Positions 36,201-43,996 of a DNA stretch of 64,000 nucleotides are shown here, in pieces. Position 1 is the first letter of the stretch, and every line of letters starts with the position of its first letter. The position numbers were made by a program, and so were the translations under genes. The notes below the pieces were generated by a model that saw only the letters and a list, made by a program, of their open reading frames with translations, ran no database searches and was not told the origin of the DNA. Origin of the DNA: Verrucomicrobiales bacterium (GTDB taxonomy: Bacteria; Verrucomicrobiota; Verrucomicrobiia; Verrucomicrobiales; DEV007); assembly GCA_016795385.1 (NCBI GenBank), contig JAEUHI010000021.1, forward strand, positions 29,874-93,873, read 5' to 3'.

Positions 36201-36363
36201 AAGTGTCGAGCCGGTATTCCGACCTCGTTTCCTTCGCGTCGGGACCGTGGCAGGCGAAACATTTGTCCGAAAGGATCGGGCGGATGTCGCGGTTGAACTC
36301 GAGCTTCTGCGCCGCGGCGGAACCCGCGGCGAGGAGGATCGTGAGAAGGAGGGAGATACGCAT
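33283..36363 (-). CDS. PSCyt1/DUF1549/DUF1553 cytochrome-type protein with LamG insert
   Basis: This 1026-residue protein has a signal peptide at the start (ending near AAAQ). A PSCyt1 domain with one haem motif 'CFACHGPD' lies at about 35-42, DUF1549/PSCyt2 at about 145-360, then a coiled stretch near 375-400. A LamG sandwich is at about 410-620 ('FSVSLWMQTPDRKARAV', 'GTWHHVALTYDG'), and DUF1553/PSD1 at about 740-1000 ('NPLTARVTVNRYWQRLF', 'NPENTLLYRYPAPRLTAEMLRDNAL'-type text). An electron-transfer or substrate-oxidation role is assumed for the family. The codon before the ATG reading TTG at 36372 is less likely as start. The DUF1501 gene follows. Confidence 0.88.
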   Translation of the reverse strand: MRISLLLTILLAAGSAAAQKLEFNRDIRPILSDKCFACHGPDAKETRSEYRLDTFAHATSEIDGVKGIVPGKPKESEVHWRIHSEDSSEVMPPPSSKRSLTPEEIAILDRWIEEGAEYQDHWSFVPVPGEVPVPATDSAWVKNPIDAFVLTKLQEKGFSPSPETSREKWLRRVSFDLTGLPPTVAELDAFLADTAPDAYEKVVDRLLASDASAERLTAEWLDVARYSDSYGFQVDGDRFVWPWRDWVIRAFKENLPYDDFITWQLAGDLLPEPTRNQRLATTFNRLHPQNVEGGSVPEEFRVEYVADRVHTYGTVFLGLTMECSRCHDHKYDPITAKDYYALSAFFANIDEAGLYSYFTPAIPTPTLWLPDAKQEEEWKRLSKEVADLEKQRADRAAAAKNDYETWLAAQTAPIALPAPILAHDFDALVEGAFPNLVPNGAAAKTSANNILVPGRRGQAVKLTGDDAVTLGLGNFTRSDPFSVSLWMQTPDRKARAVVFSRSKAWTDAASRGYELLLEDGRLNAALVHYEPGNALRVRTKEEFPIGTWHHVALTYDGSSRAAGMRLYVDGESVALEVVRDKLTREITGGGSDTIVIGERMRDSGFKNGLVDDFRLYDQTLSPAAVKSLASEATTFTPDPDHFLTHHDAPARELQAKLSAKRKELGALVEKIPEIMVMEEYEGETRKTHLLERGSYLNPGEIMAPATPAFLPAMPAEAPKNRLGLARWTTSPDNPLTARVTVNRYWQRLFLNGLVATAEDFGSQGRLPTHPELLDWLARDFVNHGWDLRHLLKTIVLSATYRQSSDVASGELAAIDPENTLLYRYPAPRLTAEMLRDNALAASGLLVGKVGGPSVKPYDIEFSFKPSTPDKGEGLYRRSVYTYMRQTAPSPLMTTLNASKRDVCQVKIERTDSPLQGLVMLNAPQFAEAARVLAVKLVEVHGADDTALVNDAFRRLTSRLPDEEERAVLTGLLTEQQAHYQNHLEEAKALLAAGAIAPSATDQPARAAAVATVVSTLLNFDECISKR

Positions 36364-36468
36364 CGTCCGCAAGGGGGATTCGGGGGGGGAGGCGACTGAC
36401 GAAAAAGTCCGGCAAGCTCAAAGGGAGATGTCGACAATCGCCCCGTTCTCACGCAAGTTCGCGCCTCC

Positions 36469-37200
36469 ATGGATCGCGCAATCACGGCCTTTCCCGAAAC
36501 CCTCGCCTGGCTCGGAGAGGCGGTCGCCGCGCTCTCGATCGATGTCGCGGCGCTGCAGCGTCCCTTGCGTCGTTGCGATCTCGCGGTGTGTTGTGGCACC
36601 TGTTGTCACGATGGGGTGTATCTCGGTCCGGAGGAGGCCGATGCGGTGCGACGGGTCGTCGAAGAGTCGCGCGACGAACTGGAAGGCATGGGGCTCGAGC
36701 TGCCGGATCAGGTCGTCGTCTACGGATCGTGGCAGGATTCCGTCTCCGGTCCCAAAACGGCGGTGCGGCCTCAGGCGAAGCGAGGGATCGTCGAAGCCTA
36801 TCCGGATCATTTTCCCGAGACGGCCTGCGTCTTTCTCCTCTCCGATGCGCGCTGCGCCCTGCAGGCCCTCGCGATGCGGCGCGGGCTGCCGCCTTGGTAT
36901 TACAAGCCCGCCACTTGCTGGATGCACCCGCTCTCGATCGAGGGCATCGAGGAGGACCGTCCCGTGCTCACCCTGCACGACGAGGAGAACGACCCGCAGC
37001 GTTTCCCCGGCTACGACGGATTTGTCTGCCGCACCCCTTGCGGCGAGACCTGCGCCGGAGGTGAACCCGCGTGGAAAGTCCTCGCGGAGGAACTGGAGTA
37101 TCTCGGTTCGCTCGGCGGGCGGGACCTGTTGGAGGAGGTCGCGGCCCCACAATTCTTGTCGCGGCCGCGACAAGAATTGTGGTCAAAGGAGACCGAGTGA
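36469..37200 (+). CDS. YkgJ-like cysteine-cluster protein
   Basis: This 243-residue protein has a cysteine-rich start 'CDLAVCCGTCCHDGVYL' at about residues 36-52, further Cys near 119, 128 and 150, and 'FVCRTPCGETCAGGEPAWKVL' at about 185-205. This layout fits the YkgJ/DUF3109 type of proteins with zinc- or iron-chelating clusters. The function is unknown. The last 18 codons include a perfect 36-bp palindrome, so the C-terminal residues 'QFLSRPRQELW' are probably repeat-derived. Its TGA overlaps the ATG of the EamA transporter. Confidence 0.7.
   Translation: MDRAITAFPETLAWLGEAVAALSIDVAALQRPLRRCDLAVCCGTCCHDGVYLGPEEADAVRRVVEESRDELEGMGLELPDQVVVYGSWQDSVSGPKTAVRPQAKRGIVEAYPDHFPETACVFLLSDARCALQALAMRRGLPPWYYKPATCWMHPLSIEGIEEDRPVLTLHDEENDPQRFPGYDGFVCRTPCGETCAGGEPAWKVLAEELEYLGSLGGRDLLEEVAAPQFLSRPRQELWSKETE
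37147..37182. repeat. Perfect 36-bp palindrome
   Basis: CCACAATTCTTGTCGCGG (first 18 bases) is followed by its exact complement with no loop. It lies in the last codons of the cysteine-cluster gene and 17 bp before the transporter start. It could be a protein-binding site, a cruciform or a dispersed repeat. Confidence 0.97.
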
Positions 37201-38108
37201 TGTCCTGGGTGCTGCTTTCCGTCTGCTCGGCGCTGGTCTTGGGCGTCTACGATCTGCTGAAGAAGCTTGCGGTGAGAAACAATGCGGTGCCTCCGGTGCT
37301 GTTCTGCGGGGCGCTCACGGGGATGCTGGTATGGTGCTGCCTGCGTCTCATCACGCCCTTTTTGCCGGAGGGATGGCAGGCGGGCCTGTCGATCGATCCG
37401 CTCTCGTGGCGCGAGCATGGCTTTCTTTTCGGGAAAGGCGTGCTCGTTTCGGCCTCGTGGATCTTCGGCTATTTTGCGTTGAAGCATCTGCCCATCACCA
37501 TCGCGGGGCCGGTGCGGTCGAGCGCGCCGCTCTGGACGATCCTCTTTGCGGTGGCTTTTCTCGGGGAAAAGCCGAGCGCCACGCAATGGCTCGGAGTCGG
37601 GATGATCCTCGTGGCCTTTTATGCTTTCTCCTTGTTGGGGAGGGCGGAAGGGATCCGCTTTCACCGCGACAAGTGGGTCGCCTGTCTCATCCTCGCGACC
37701 TTGCTGGGAGCGATGAGCGCGGTCTACGACAAGGTGCTGCTGCAAAACCTCGGCCTGCGCGTCGCGACGCTGCAATTCTGGTTCGCCGTTTACCTCGTCG
37801 TGGTCATGCTGCCCTTCGTCCTCGTGTGGCGCTACGGATTGAAACCGGCGGATCGCGGCGTCTTCGAATGGCGGTGGATGATCCCCGCGGTCGGCGTCGG
37901 ACTGCTCGTGACCGATGCCCTCTACTTCGCCGCGATCGCTTCGGAAGGCGCTCTCATCTCCGTGATTTCACCCATCCGCCGCACCTCGGCGATGGTGGGA
38001 TTTCTCGGAGGAATCTTCATTCTGAAAGAGCGCCACAACCTGCGCTGGAAAGCGGTCGCCCTCCTGCTGATGATCGCCGGGGTGGCGGTGTTGAACTGGA
38101 AACGATGA
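37200..38108 (+). CDS. EamA/DMT family transporter
   Basis: This 302-residue protein has ten predicted membrane helices in two similar halves (EamA repeats at about residues 3-140 and 155-300). 'GPVRSSAPLWTILFAVAFLGEKPSATQWLGVGMILVAF' style text closes the first repeat, and 'RRTSAMVGFLGGIFILKERHNLRWKAVALLLMIAGVAVL' the second. DMT exporters move small metabolites; the substrate is not predictable. The start at 37200 overlaps the preceding stop. Confidence 0.85.
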   Translation: MSWVLLSVCSALVLGVYDLLKKLAVRNNAVPPVLFCGALTGMLVWCCLRLITPFLPEGWQAGLSIDPLSWREHGFLFGKGVLVSASWIFGYFALKHLPITIAGPVRSSAPLWTILFAVAFLGEKPSATQWLGVGMILVAFYAFSLLGRAEGIRFHRDKWVACLILATLLGAMSAVYDKVLLQNLGLRVATLQFWFAVYLVVVMLPFVLVWRYGLKPADRGVFEWRWMIPAVGVGLLVTDALYFAAIASEGALISVISPIRRTSAMVGFLGGIFILKERHNLRWKAVALLLMIAGVAVLNWKR

Positions 38109-38166
38109 TCGTTTCACCGGGCGCTTTTTCTTGCCCAAGCGTCGGATCGGCGCGACACCTCTCCGC

Positions 38167-38676
38167 ATGAAACTCGCCTTGCCCAATCCGAGTGGTGCCG
38201 TCTTCGAGCTCACCCCCGCGCTCCGCGAAGAGGGGCTGCGCGAATCGCGCCTCAGTCCGCGTCGCCGCATGTTGCTGCCCTTCCACCGCGGGCAGGAAGA
38301 CCTCGTGCAGCGCATGATCAACTTCATGCAGCCGGGCACCTACATCCGCGCCCACCAGCATCCGCGGGATTGGGCGACGGAGACCTTGTTGGTGATGTCA
38401 GGGTGCCTCGGGTTCGTCACCTTTGATCCGGAGGGGAACGTCCTCACGACGCACCGGCTCGGCGTCGGCGAGCTGGTCGATATCGAGGCGCGCGTCTGGC
38501 ATTCGGTGCTGGCGCTGGAGGAAGATACGATGATCCTCGAGATCAAACGTGGCCCTTTCAACGAGGAGGACAAGGTCTTTGCCGCGTGGTCGCCCGAGGA
38601 ATTCTCCGACGCGGCGCCCGCCTATCTCGAGTGGCTCACGGGGCTGGTGGCGTCATCGCCGGATCCGGTCCGATGA
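38167..38676 (+). CDS. WbuC-like cupin protein
   Basis: This 169-residue protein has a cupin core. 'YIRAHQHPRDWATETLLVMSG' (about residues 58-78) carries two His and one Glu, 'DPEGNVLTTHRLG' follows, and 'VDIEARVWHSVLALEEDTMILEIKRGPF' holds the fourth metal ligand. WbuC proteins are often found in O-antigen clusters and may act on sugars or lipid-linked glycans. It is separated from the DMT gene by 58 bp and overlaps the convergent membrane-protein gene by 41 bp. Confidence 0.82.
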   Translation: MKLALPNPSGAVFELTPALREEGLRESRLSPRRRMLLPFHRGQEDLVQRMINFMQPGTYIRAHQHPRDWATETLLVMSGCLGFVTFDPEGNVLTTHRLGVGELVDIEARVWHSVLALEEDTMILEIKRGPFNEEDKVFAAWSPEEFSDAAPAYLEWLTGLVASSPDPVR

Positions 38677-39370
38677 GCCCGACGGGCTCGAAGACGTTGC
38701 GATCCCACCAGAATTCGACGTCGTTTCTCCCCGCGAGCACTTCCGTCGCGACGAGCCCGATGCTCATGAGGCAGAAACCGACGAGCAAATGCGAGAGCAG
38801 CACGGCTTGGGATTTCCAGTAGTTGCAATTGTAGACCGCCGATAAATAGAGCGGAGTCACGCCCAGGGTCACGACGATGCCGAGGAGGATGATCTTCAGT
38901 CCACCATTCAGCCGCATTTCGATGAAGGCATAACAGACCACGAGAATCAAAATCACCACCCACGATCCCACGAAGCCGATGATGGCGAGCAGGGGATTGA
39001 TCCTGCCCGTGAAAAACCAGGTCGACAGCCAGAAGGCGATCAGGAAAACGCCAGCCGGGATGGCGATGCCCTGAAGCAAAAGCCGCCGCTTTTCCGGAGT
39101 CCAGACAAACTCCTCGCCCTGCTGCCGGTGGAACAGCGGCGAGAGCAACAGCTGTTGTTTGCTGCGCAGGGACAGCTGACGCGACGGCACCACCATCTCG
39201 CGATCGGAGAGCGGATCATGAAAAGTGATCGTTTTCTCTTCAAAATCGAAGGCCACCGGTTCGCCCGGGAGATCGTCACCGCTTTGGTGGGTCCAGGCCG
39301 CCCGGGCACTCCCGGAGCCCGCGAAAAGCAGGCCCGCGAGCAATGCCGGCAGGATGGATTTCAGACGCAT
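38636..39370 (-). CDS. Membrane protein with signal peptide and four to five helices
   Basis: This 244-residue protein has an apparent signal peptide (MRLKSILPALLAGLLFAGSGSARA). A soluble periplasmic region of about 65 residues follows, then hydrophobic segments at about 95-115, 125-150, 155-180 and 190-215. I do not recognise a family. It overlaps the convergent WbuC-like gene by 41 bp at the 3' end. Function unknown. Confidence 0.6.
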   Translation of the reverse strand: MRLKSILPALLAGLLFAGSGSARAAWTHQSGDDLPGEPVAFDFEEKTITFHDPLSDREMVVPSRQLSLRSKQQLLLSPLFHRQQGEEFVWTPEKRRLLLQGIAIPAGVFLIAFWLSTWFFTGRINPLLAIIGFVGSWVVILILVVCYAFIEMRLNGGLKIILLGIVVTLGVTPLYLSAVYNCNYWKSQAVLLSHLLVGFCLMSIGLVATEVLAGRNDVEFWWDRNVFEPVGLIGPDPAMTPPAP

Positions 39371-39453
39371 GCGAGCGAGGGAAGGGAGAGCACTTCATCG
39401 CCGCTCGCCGCGACATGGCAAGGGGATAATTGCGGAGAGCGCCGCGAGATCTC

Positions 39454-40554
39454 TCACTCCGCCACTCCGAAGCGGAACTCCGTGACGTGTTCGTAACGCT
39501 CTCCGGGATGGAGCAGGCACGAGGGAAACTCCGGCCGATTGGGAGAGTCGGGATAATACTGGGTTTCGAAACAGATCCCGCCCCAACGGGGGAAGGGATT
39601 GCCCTTGAAAGAGTTGGCCGTGAAGATCTGCACGCCGGGCTTCGTCGTGGCGATCGCGAGGGTGCGGCCGGAGACCGGCTCCGACAATTGGGCGAAGGTG
39701 ACCAGAGCCGCGCTTTGCCCCTTCCGCGGAATCACGAAACAGTGATCATATCCGCCGCCCTCGACCGAATCGAGATCACGTCCCACGGGTTTGGCGGTGC
39801 GGAAATCGAAGGGCGTGCCATCGACCGGAAGGAAGGCTCCCGTGGGCACTTTCCGCGCGTCGATCGCGAGCACTTGCGGACAATCCATCCGCAGCTCGTG
39901 GCCGCGGACATCACCGGTGCCGGCGAGATTGAAATAGACATGGTTGGTCAGATTCAGCGGCGTGGTTTGGTCCGTCGTGCCGGCATAGGTGAGACGGAGG
40001 GTGGAGTCGTTTGTCAGGGTGTAGGTGACGGAGACCTCGACCTTGCCCGGATACCCTTCGTGTCCGTCGGCACTGACGAGGGAAAAGATGACGCCTTCCT
40101 CCGTCACCCGCCCCGACCAGAGCTGGCGGTGAAAACCGGTCTTGCCACCATGGATGTGGACGCCCTCGCCGTTCACGCTCTCCAGTTCGTGCCGCTCTCC
40201 GCCGATCGTGAAGCCGCCGCCGGCGATACGGTTCGCGAAGCGCCCGATCACCGATCCGAAGACGCCACCCGCGAGGGCTTCTTCGAGAGACCGATAGGAC
40301 AGGGTCACGTGTCCGACCTTACCCTGTCGATCCGGTGTTTCCACCGAGACGAGCAGCGCCCCGTATTCGGCGAGAACGACGCGGGTGCCTTGGGTGTTCG
40401 TCAGGATGAAGGATCGCACCGCCCGGCCGTCCGGCAGAGTGCCCCAGACTGATTCCTCGATGCTCTGCGAGATGGCCGAGGTAGCCCCTGCCGCGAGCAG
40501 CACGAGCACCAAGATGGCGGTTGCGAAGGACCGGTTTTGCGTGAGGTTAGGCAT
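39454..40554 (-). CDS. galM: Secreted aldose 1-epimerase
   Basis: This 366-residue protein has a signal peptide (residues 1-33), so it acts outside the cytoplasm. The GalM core has 'IGRFANRIAGGGF', 'EGVHIHGGKTGF' (His near 136), 'PLNLTNHVYFNLAG' (His near 205), 'GGYDHCFV' (Asp) and the catalytic Glu in 'GGICFETQYYPDSPN' (about residue 326). It interconverts alpha and beta anomers of aldoses. The ATG at 40554 is directly adjacent to the divergent ATG of the propeller protein (CAT|ATG), so each ribosome-binding site lies inside the other gene. Confidence 0.87.
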   Translation of the reverse strand: MPNLTQNRSFATAILVLVLLAAGATSAISQSIEESVWGTLPDGRAVRSFILTNTQGTRVVLAEYGALLVSVETPDRQGKVGHVTLSYRSLEEALAGGVFGSVIGRFANRIAGGGFTIGGERHELESVNGEGVHIHGGKTGFHRQLWSGRVTEEGVIFSLVSADGHEGYPGKVEVSVTYTLTNDSTLRLTYAGTTDQTTPLNLTNHVYFNLAGTGDVRGHELRMDCPQVLAIDARKVPTGAFLPVDGTPFDFRTAKPVGRDLDSVEGGGYDHCFVIPRKGQSAALVTFAQLSEPVSGRTLAIATTKPGVQIFTANSFKGNPFPRWGGICFETQYYPDSPNRPEFPSCLLHPGERYEHVTEFRFGVAE

Positions 40555-41805
40555 ATGTCGATGCTGCCCTTTTCGTTCCCCCGCGTCAATCCGGCACTGT
40601 TTCTCTCGGCGCTCCTTCTTCCCGAAGGGAGCCATCTCGACTTGTACGGCGCGGACTGGCCGCGATATCGTGGACCGGCGCTCGATGGCATCTCGACCGA
40701 GTCCGGATTGCGCACCTCGGGCGAGGCGAAGGAACTCTGGAAAAAGCAGATCGGGCTCGGCTACAGCGCTCCGGTGATCGGCGGCGGCAAAGTCGTCGTC
40801 AGCGGTCATGATGGCGTGGGAAAAGACGCTCTCTATTGTTTCGACGAGCAGACCGGGGAGCAGCGCTGGGTGCATAGTTACGCCCAGCCGATCGGGGATC
40901 TTTATTTCCAGGGAGGCACCACCGGCACCGCCACGATCGACGGCGACCGTGTTTATCACCTCGCCCGCGAAGGCGAGCTCTTCTGCCTAGAACTCGCCAC
41001 CGGGAAGGTGATCTGGCAAAAGCATCTCCAGACCGATTTTCAATACACCAAACCGACCTGGGGATTCACCGGCGCTCCCCTCGTGTGGGATGATTGGCTT
41101 TTCGTCAACGCCGGCGATTCAGGCATCAATTTCAAGAAGGACGATGGGTCCGTCGTCTGGAAATCGGGCAATGAAGAGGCCGGCTACTCGACGCCGCATC
41201 CTGTCACCCGCAACGGCTGGCGTCTCGTGATTTTCTCCAACAAGCGATCCTACGTCTGTGTCGATGCGAGCAACGGGACCGAGGTCTGGCGTCACAAGTG
41301 GATGACCCGGTATGGAGTCAATGCCGCCGATCCGATCGTGTCGGGAGATTCCATCTTCATCTCAAGCGGTTACGGCAAAGGGGCGACCGTCGTGAAATGG
41401 GTCGACAAGGGCGAGCCGGAGAAGGTCTGGCAGAACCGCGAGATGCAGGCTCAGATGAATGCTCCCGTCCTCATCGACGGCCACCTCTACGGGATCACCG
41501 GAAACGAAGGGCAGGACGGCACCGGGCTGCGTTGTCTCGAGCTCGCCACCGGCACGGTGAAGTGGACCGAGACCTCGATCGGCCACGGCACCGCGATGGC
41601 CGTGCAGGGAAATCTGCTCGTGCTCACGGAAGGCGGTGAGCTGCAGGTCGCGCCCGCGACTCCCACGGGATACCAGGCCAGCTTCAAGCAGCAGGTCGTC
41701 GATCCGAAGGTCTGGACCGTTCCCGTATTCGCGAATGGCCGGGTCTACTGCCGCAACGCCGGGGGACAGTTCGTGGTGCTCGACATGAAGGGCGACGCGA
41801 AGTGA
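40555..41805 (+). CDS. PQQ-like beta-propeller repeat protein
   Basis: This 416-residue protein has an early 'DWPRYRGPALDGIS' motif and repeated propeller words such as 'VYHLAREGELFCLELATGKVIWQ', 'KSGNEEAGYSTPHPV', 'VDASNGTEVWRHKW' and 'RCLELATGTVKWTE'. These fit a seven- or eight-bladed PQQ-type propeller like the outer-membrane assembly protein BamB or PQQ-binding enzymes. The N-terminus looks like a signal peptide. The ATG at 40555 has a GAGG 10 bases upstream. No coupled catalytic domain is visible. Confidence 0.82.
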   Translation: MSMLPFSFPRVNPALFLSALLLPEGSHLDLYGADWPRYRGPALDGISTESGLRTSGEAKELWKKQIGLGYSAPVIGGGKVVVSGHDGVGKDALYCFDEQTGEQRWVHSYAQPIGDLYFQGGTTGTATIDGDRVYHLAREGELFCLELATGKVIWQKHLQTDFQYTKPTWGFTGAPLVWDDWLFVNAGDSGINFKKDDGSVVWKSGNEEAGYSTPHPVTRNGWRLVIFSNKRSYVCVDASNGTEVWRHKWMTRYGVNAADPIVSGDSIFISSGYGKGATVVKWVDKGEPEKVWQNREMQAQMNAPVLIDGHLYGITGNEGQDGTGLRCLELATGTVKWTETSIGHGTAMAVQGNLLVLTEGGELQVAPATPTGYQASFKQQVVDPKVWTVPVFANGRVYCRNAGGQFVVLDMKGDAK

Positions 41806-41850
41806 TTCGTCCCTAAGGTTTTCCTCTTTTCCACGTCCACAGAGGTGTCG

Positions 41851-42978
41851 ATGAAACGCCTCTCCTCCCTCGCCGCCGTCCTGCCCTGTTGGGCCACTTT
41901 GGGTTTCTCGCAAACCACGGCGGTTCCGGCCCCGCCCGAGCCGCGGCTTCCCTCCGCGACGGAGACAGCCCCAACCGAGGATGCCGTCACCCAGTATCTC
42001 CATTTCCTGCCGGCGGTGGAGGTGGAGACCGCTTCACCGGGGGGGAACGCAACGACCTCCGGTGTGGAGCCGGACCGACTGCAAACCGCGGTGGTGCGTT
42101 TTGAAAAGGACGGCGTCATTGTCGATCTCGTGGGTGTCGTCCATCTGGCCGATGCGGCCTATTTTGCGAATCTCAACGAGCGTCTCCGGACCTACGACGT
42201 GGTGCTGTATGAGATGGTGGGCGGTCCGATGCAGGCTGCCGCGCCAACGACCGGAACCACCGCGGAAGAAGTCGGCACGATCCGCCAGCTCCAGCAACTC
42301 GCGAAGTCATTCCTCGGCCTCGAGTATCAGACCGAGGCGATCGATTATACGGCCCCGAATTTCGTTCACGCCGATGTTGAGTGGGTCGAGTTTGATTCGC
42401 TCATGAAGGCGCGCAACGAATCCATCTTCTCTCTCCTCACGCGCACCATGTCCCTCGCGGATGGCGAGAAGAGCCTTGGAATCGCGACCGACGAGGCGGC
42501 CATGCAGGCCTTGCTGCAAAAGATCCTCAACTCGGTCCTTTCCGGCGACAGCGCCGGACTGAAGCGCAGCGTCGCGCCGCTCCTCGGCGAGGCCGAGACT
42601 TTCATCACCCGCCTCGAAGCGGAGGATGGCACCGTCCTCGTCAGCGAGCGCAACCGCATCGTCATGGAAAAGTTCGCCGACGTCCGCGCGAAGCAGGGGC
42701 GCGGCACCTACGCGATCTTCTACGGGGCGGCGCACATGCCCGACTTCGAAAAGCGGCTCCTTGCCGATGGATTTGTGAAAGGGGAGACGACCTGGATCGA
42801 TGCCTGGACCATTCCCGCTTCGACCGGAGCCGCCGCTCCCACCAGTTCGCCCGCGGAAATGATCCTGCGCCTCCTTTCGCAGAATCCCGAGGTGGTGAAT
42901 GAACTCAAGAACCTCGGCACCCTTCTGGAAGATCTCGGGGGCAGGATGAAATCGATCCCCGCGCCGGAAGTCCCGTGA
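41851..42978 (+). CDS. TraB/GumN-like secreted protein
   Basis: This 375-residue protein has a signal peptide ending near FSQ. The TraB/TIKI-type metalloprotease-like fold is suggested by 'IVDLVGVVHLADAAYF' (GxxH near residue 93), 'YDVVLYEM' and the late 'YAIFYGAAHMPDFEKRL' (His near 293). Such proteins may be membrane-bound or secreted proteases; activity here is unproven. The ATG at 41851 follows a GAGG. The 3' end lies 3 bp from the stop of the convergent Rpn gene. Confidence 0.72.
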   Translation: MKRLSSLAAVLPCWATLGFSQTTAVPAPPEPRLPSATETAPTEDAVTQYLHFLPAVEVETASPGGNATTSGVEPDRLQTAVVRFEKDGVIVDLVGVVHLADAAYFANLNERLRTYDVVLYEMVGGPMQAAAPTTGTTAEEVGTIRQLQQLAKSFLGLEYQTEAIDYTAPNFVHADVEWVEFDSLMKARNESIFSLLTRTMSLADGEKSLGIATDEAAMQALLQKILNSVLSGDSAGLKRSVAPLLGEAETFITRLEAEDGTVLVSERNRIVMEKFADVRAKQGRGTYAIFYGAAHMPDFEKRLLADGFVKGETTWIDAWTIPASTGAAAPTSSPAEMILRLLSQNPEVVNELKNLGTLLEDLGGRMKSIPAPEVP

Positions 42979-42981
42979 GGC

Positions 42982-43974
42982 TCACAACTCGCGCGAGAAA
43001 TCGTCCAAAGAGGCAGCAAGCACGGCCATGCGATGCAGGTGGCCCAGATGCCCGATGCCGTTGGAATCTTCCACCCGCTCCCGCACTTTGGCAGGGATCG
43101 CGCCGAAGCGAATCTCAAGCACCTCGAGGATGTCGGCGCGTTTGGCGGACTCGATGCCCTGCTCGATGCCTTCCTTCACAAACTGTTCGGCGAGTGTCAT
43201 GGCGGCGTTGCGGATGCGCGGTTCGGAAACCGTTTCCAACCTACGGCGGAAGGAATCCTTGTCAATGCCGCCGCCCATGAGGTAACGGAGAACGCGTTCG
43301 AAGAGGCCGCGCGCCACCTGGGAGAGCAACGACTCGTCCCAGACGGCGTCTCCGAGCAGTTCACCGAGACGTTCGGCCTTCAGCACGCGGAGCGTCAGGA
43401 TCCCGGCCGGCGTGCCCGCGATCGCCTCATAGGGCATTTCACCCAATTCCAACAAGGAGAATGAAAATTCGGGGATGAACGGGCGCAAGGCCGTTTCGCA
43501 GTCCGGGGGGAGGTGGACCAGGTCGGAGAATTGCGGCGAAAGATCCCAGCCTGCCGCATTCTGGGCGACGACGAGGGGCACGATCGGCGGGAGTTTGCCA
43601 GGCGATCCGGCCCCGTCCTTTTCCGTGACGATCCAACGATCCCAGATCCGGACGAGGTAACGGAGGATCTGGAGGGCGGCGTAAGGTGGTCGAGTGCTGA
43701 AGTGTTCGAGCAGGAAATAGAAATAGCAGGATCTCCCCTCTTCGGGACCTGTCATCGCCAAGGGGGCGGAAAAGAGCAGGTCGCTCTCAAAATGCCGGAA
43801 TTGGGAATCGACGAACGTGCCGGGTTCCAATCGAAGTTGCTCCCAATCAATCGCGGAGACGATTTCCGACGGTAGCCTCCAGCGGAGGAACGCGGCCGCA
43901 TCCACCGGATTCGAGAAGCCTTCCTTGAAAAGCTTGTCGTGCGGCTGATGGATGGGTTCGTTTGAGTCCTTCAT
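42982..43974 (-). CDS. Rpn family PD-(D/E)XK nuclease (transposase_31)
   Basis: This 330-residue protein opens with 'PHDKLFKEGFSNPVDAAAFLRWRLP' (about residues 10-34). 'ESDLLFSAPL' and 'CYFYFLLEHFS' (about residues 63-95) follow in the places of the D and ExK/Q active-site motifs of RpnA/PF04754. Such proteins are recombination-promoting nucleases formerly called putative transposases. A C-terminal helix 'VKEGIEQGIESAKRADILEVLEIRFG' is typical. It is usually a solitary accessory gene, as here. The start is the ATG at 43974; a TTG precedes it. Confidence 0.82.
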   Translation of the reverse strand: MKDSNEPIHQPHDKLFKEGFSNPVDAAAFLRWRLPSEIVSAIDWEQLRLEPGTFVDSQFRHFESDLLFSAPLAMTGPEEGRSCYFYFLLEHFSTRPPYAALQILRYLVRIWDRWIVTEKDGAGSPGKLPPIVPLVVAQNAAGWDLSPQFSDLVHLPPDCETALRPFIPEFSFSLLELGEMPYEAIAGTPAGILTLRVLKAERLGELLGDAVWDESLLSQVARGLFERVLRYLMGGGIDKDSFRRRLETVSEPRIRNAAMTLAEQFVKEGIEQGIESAKRADILEVLEIRFGAIPAKVRERVEDSNGIGHLGHLHRMAVLAASLDDFSREL

Positions 43975-43996
43975 CAACGGAAACGCAAAGGGGGCC

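Noticed and set aside
33418..36399. 993-residue plus-strand frame opposite the PSCyt1/PSD gene
   Set aside because: The minus-strand protein has clear domains. The opposite frame is open because of GC-rich codon bias.
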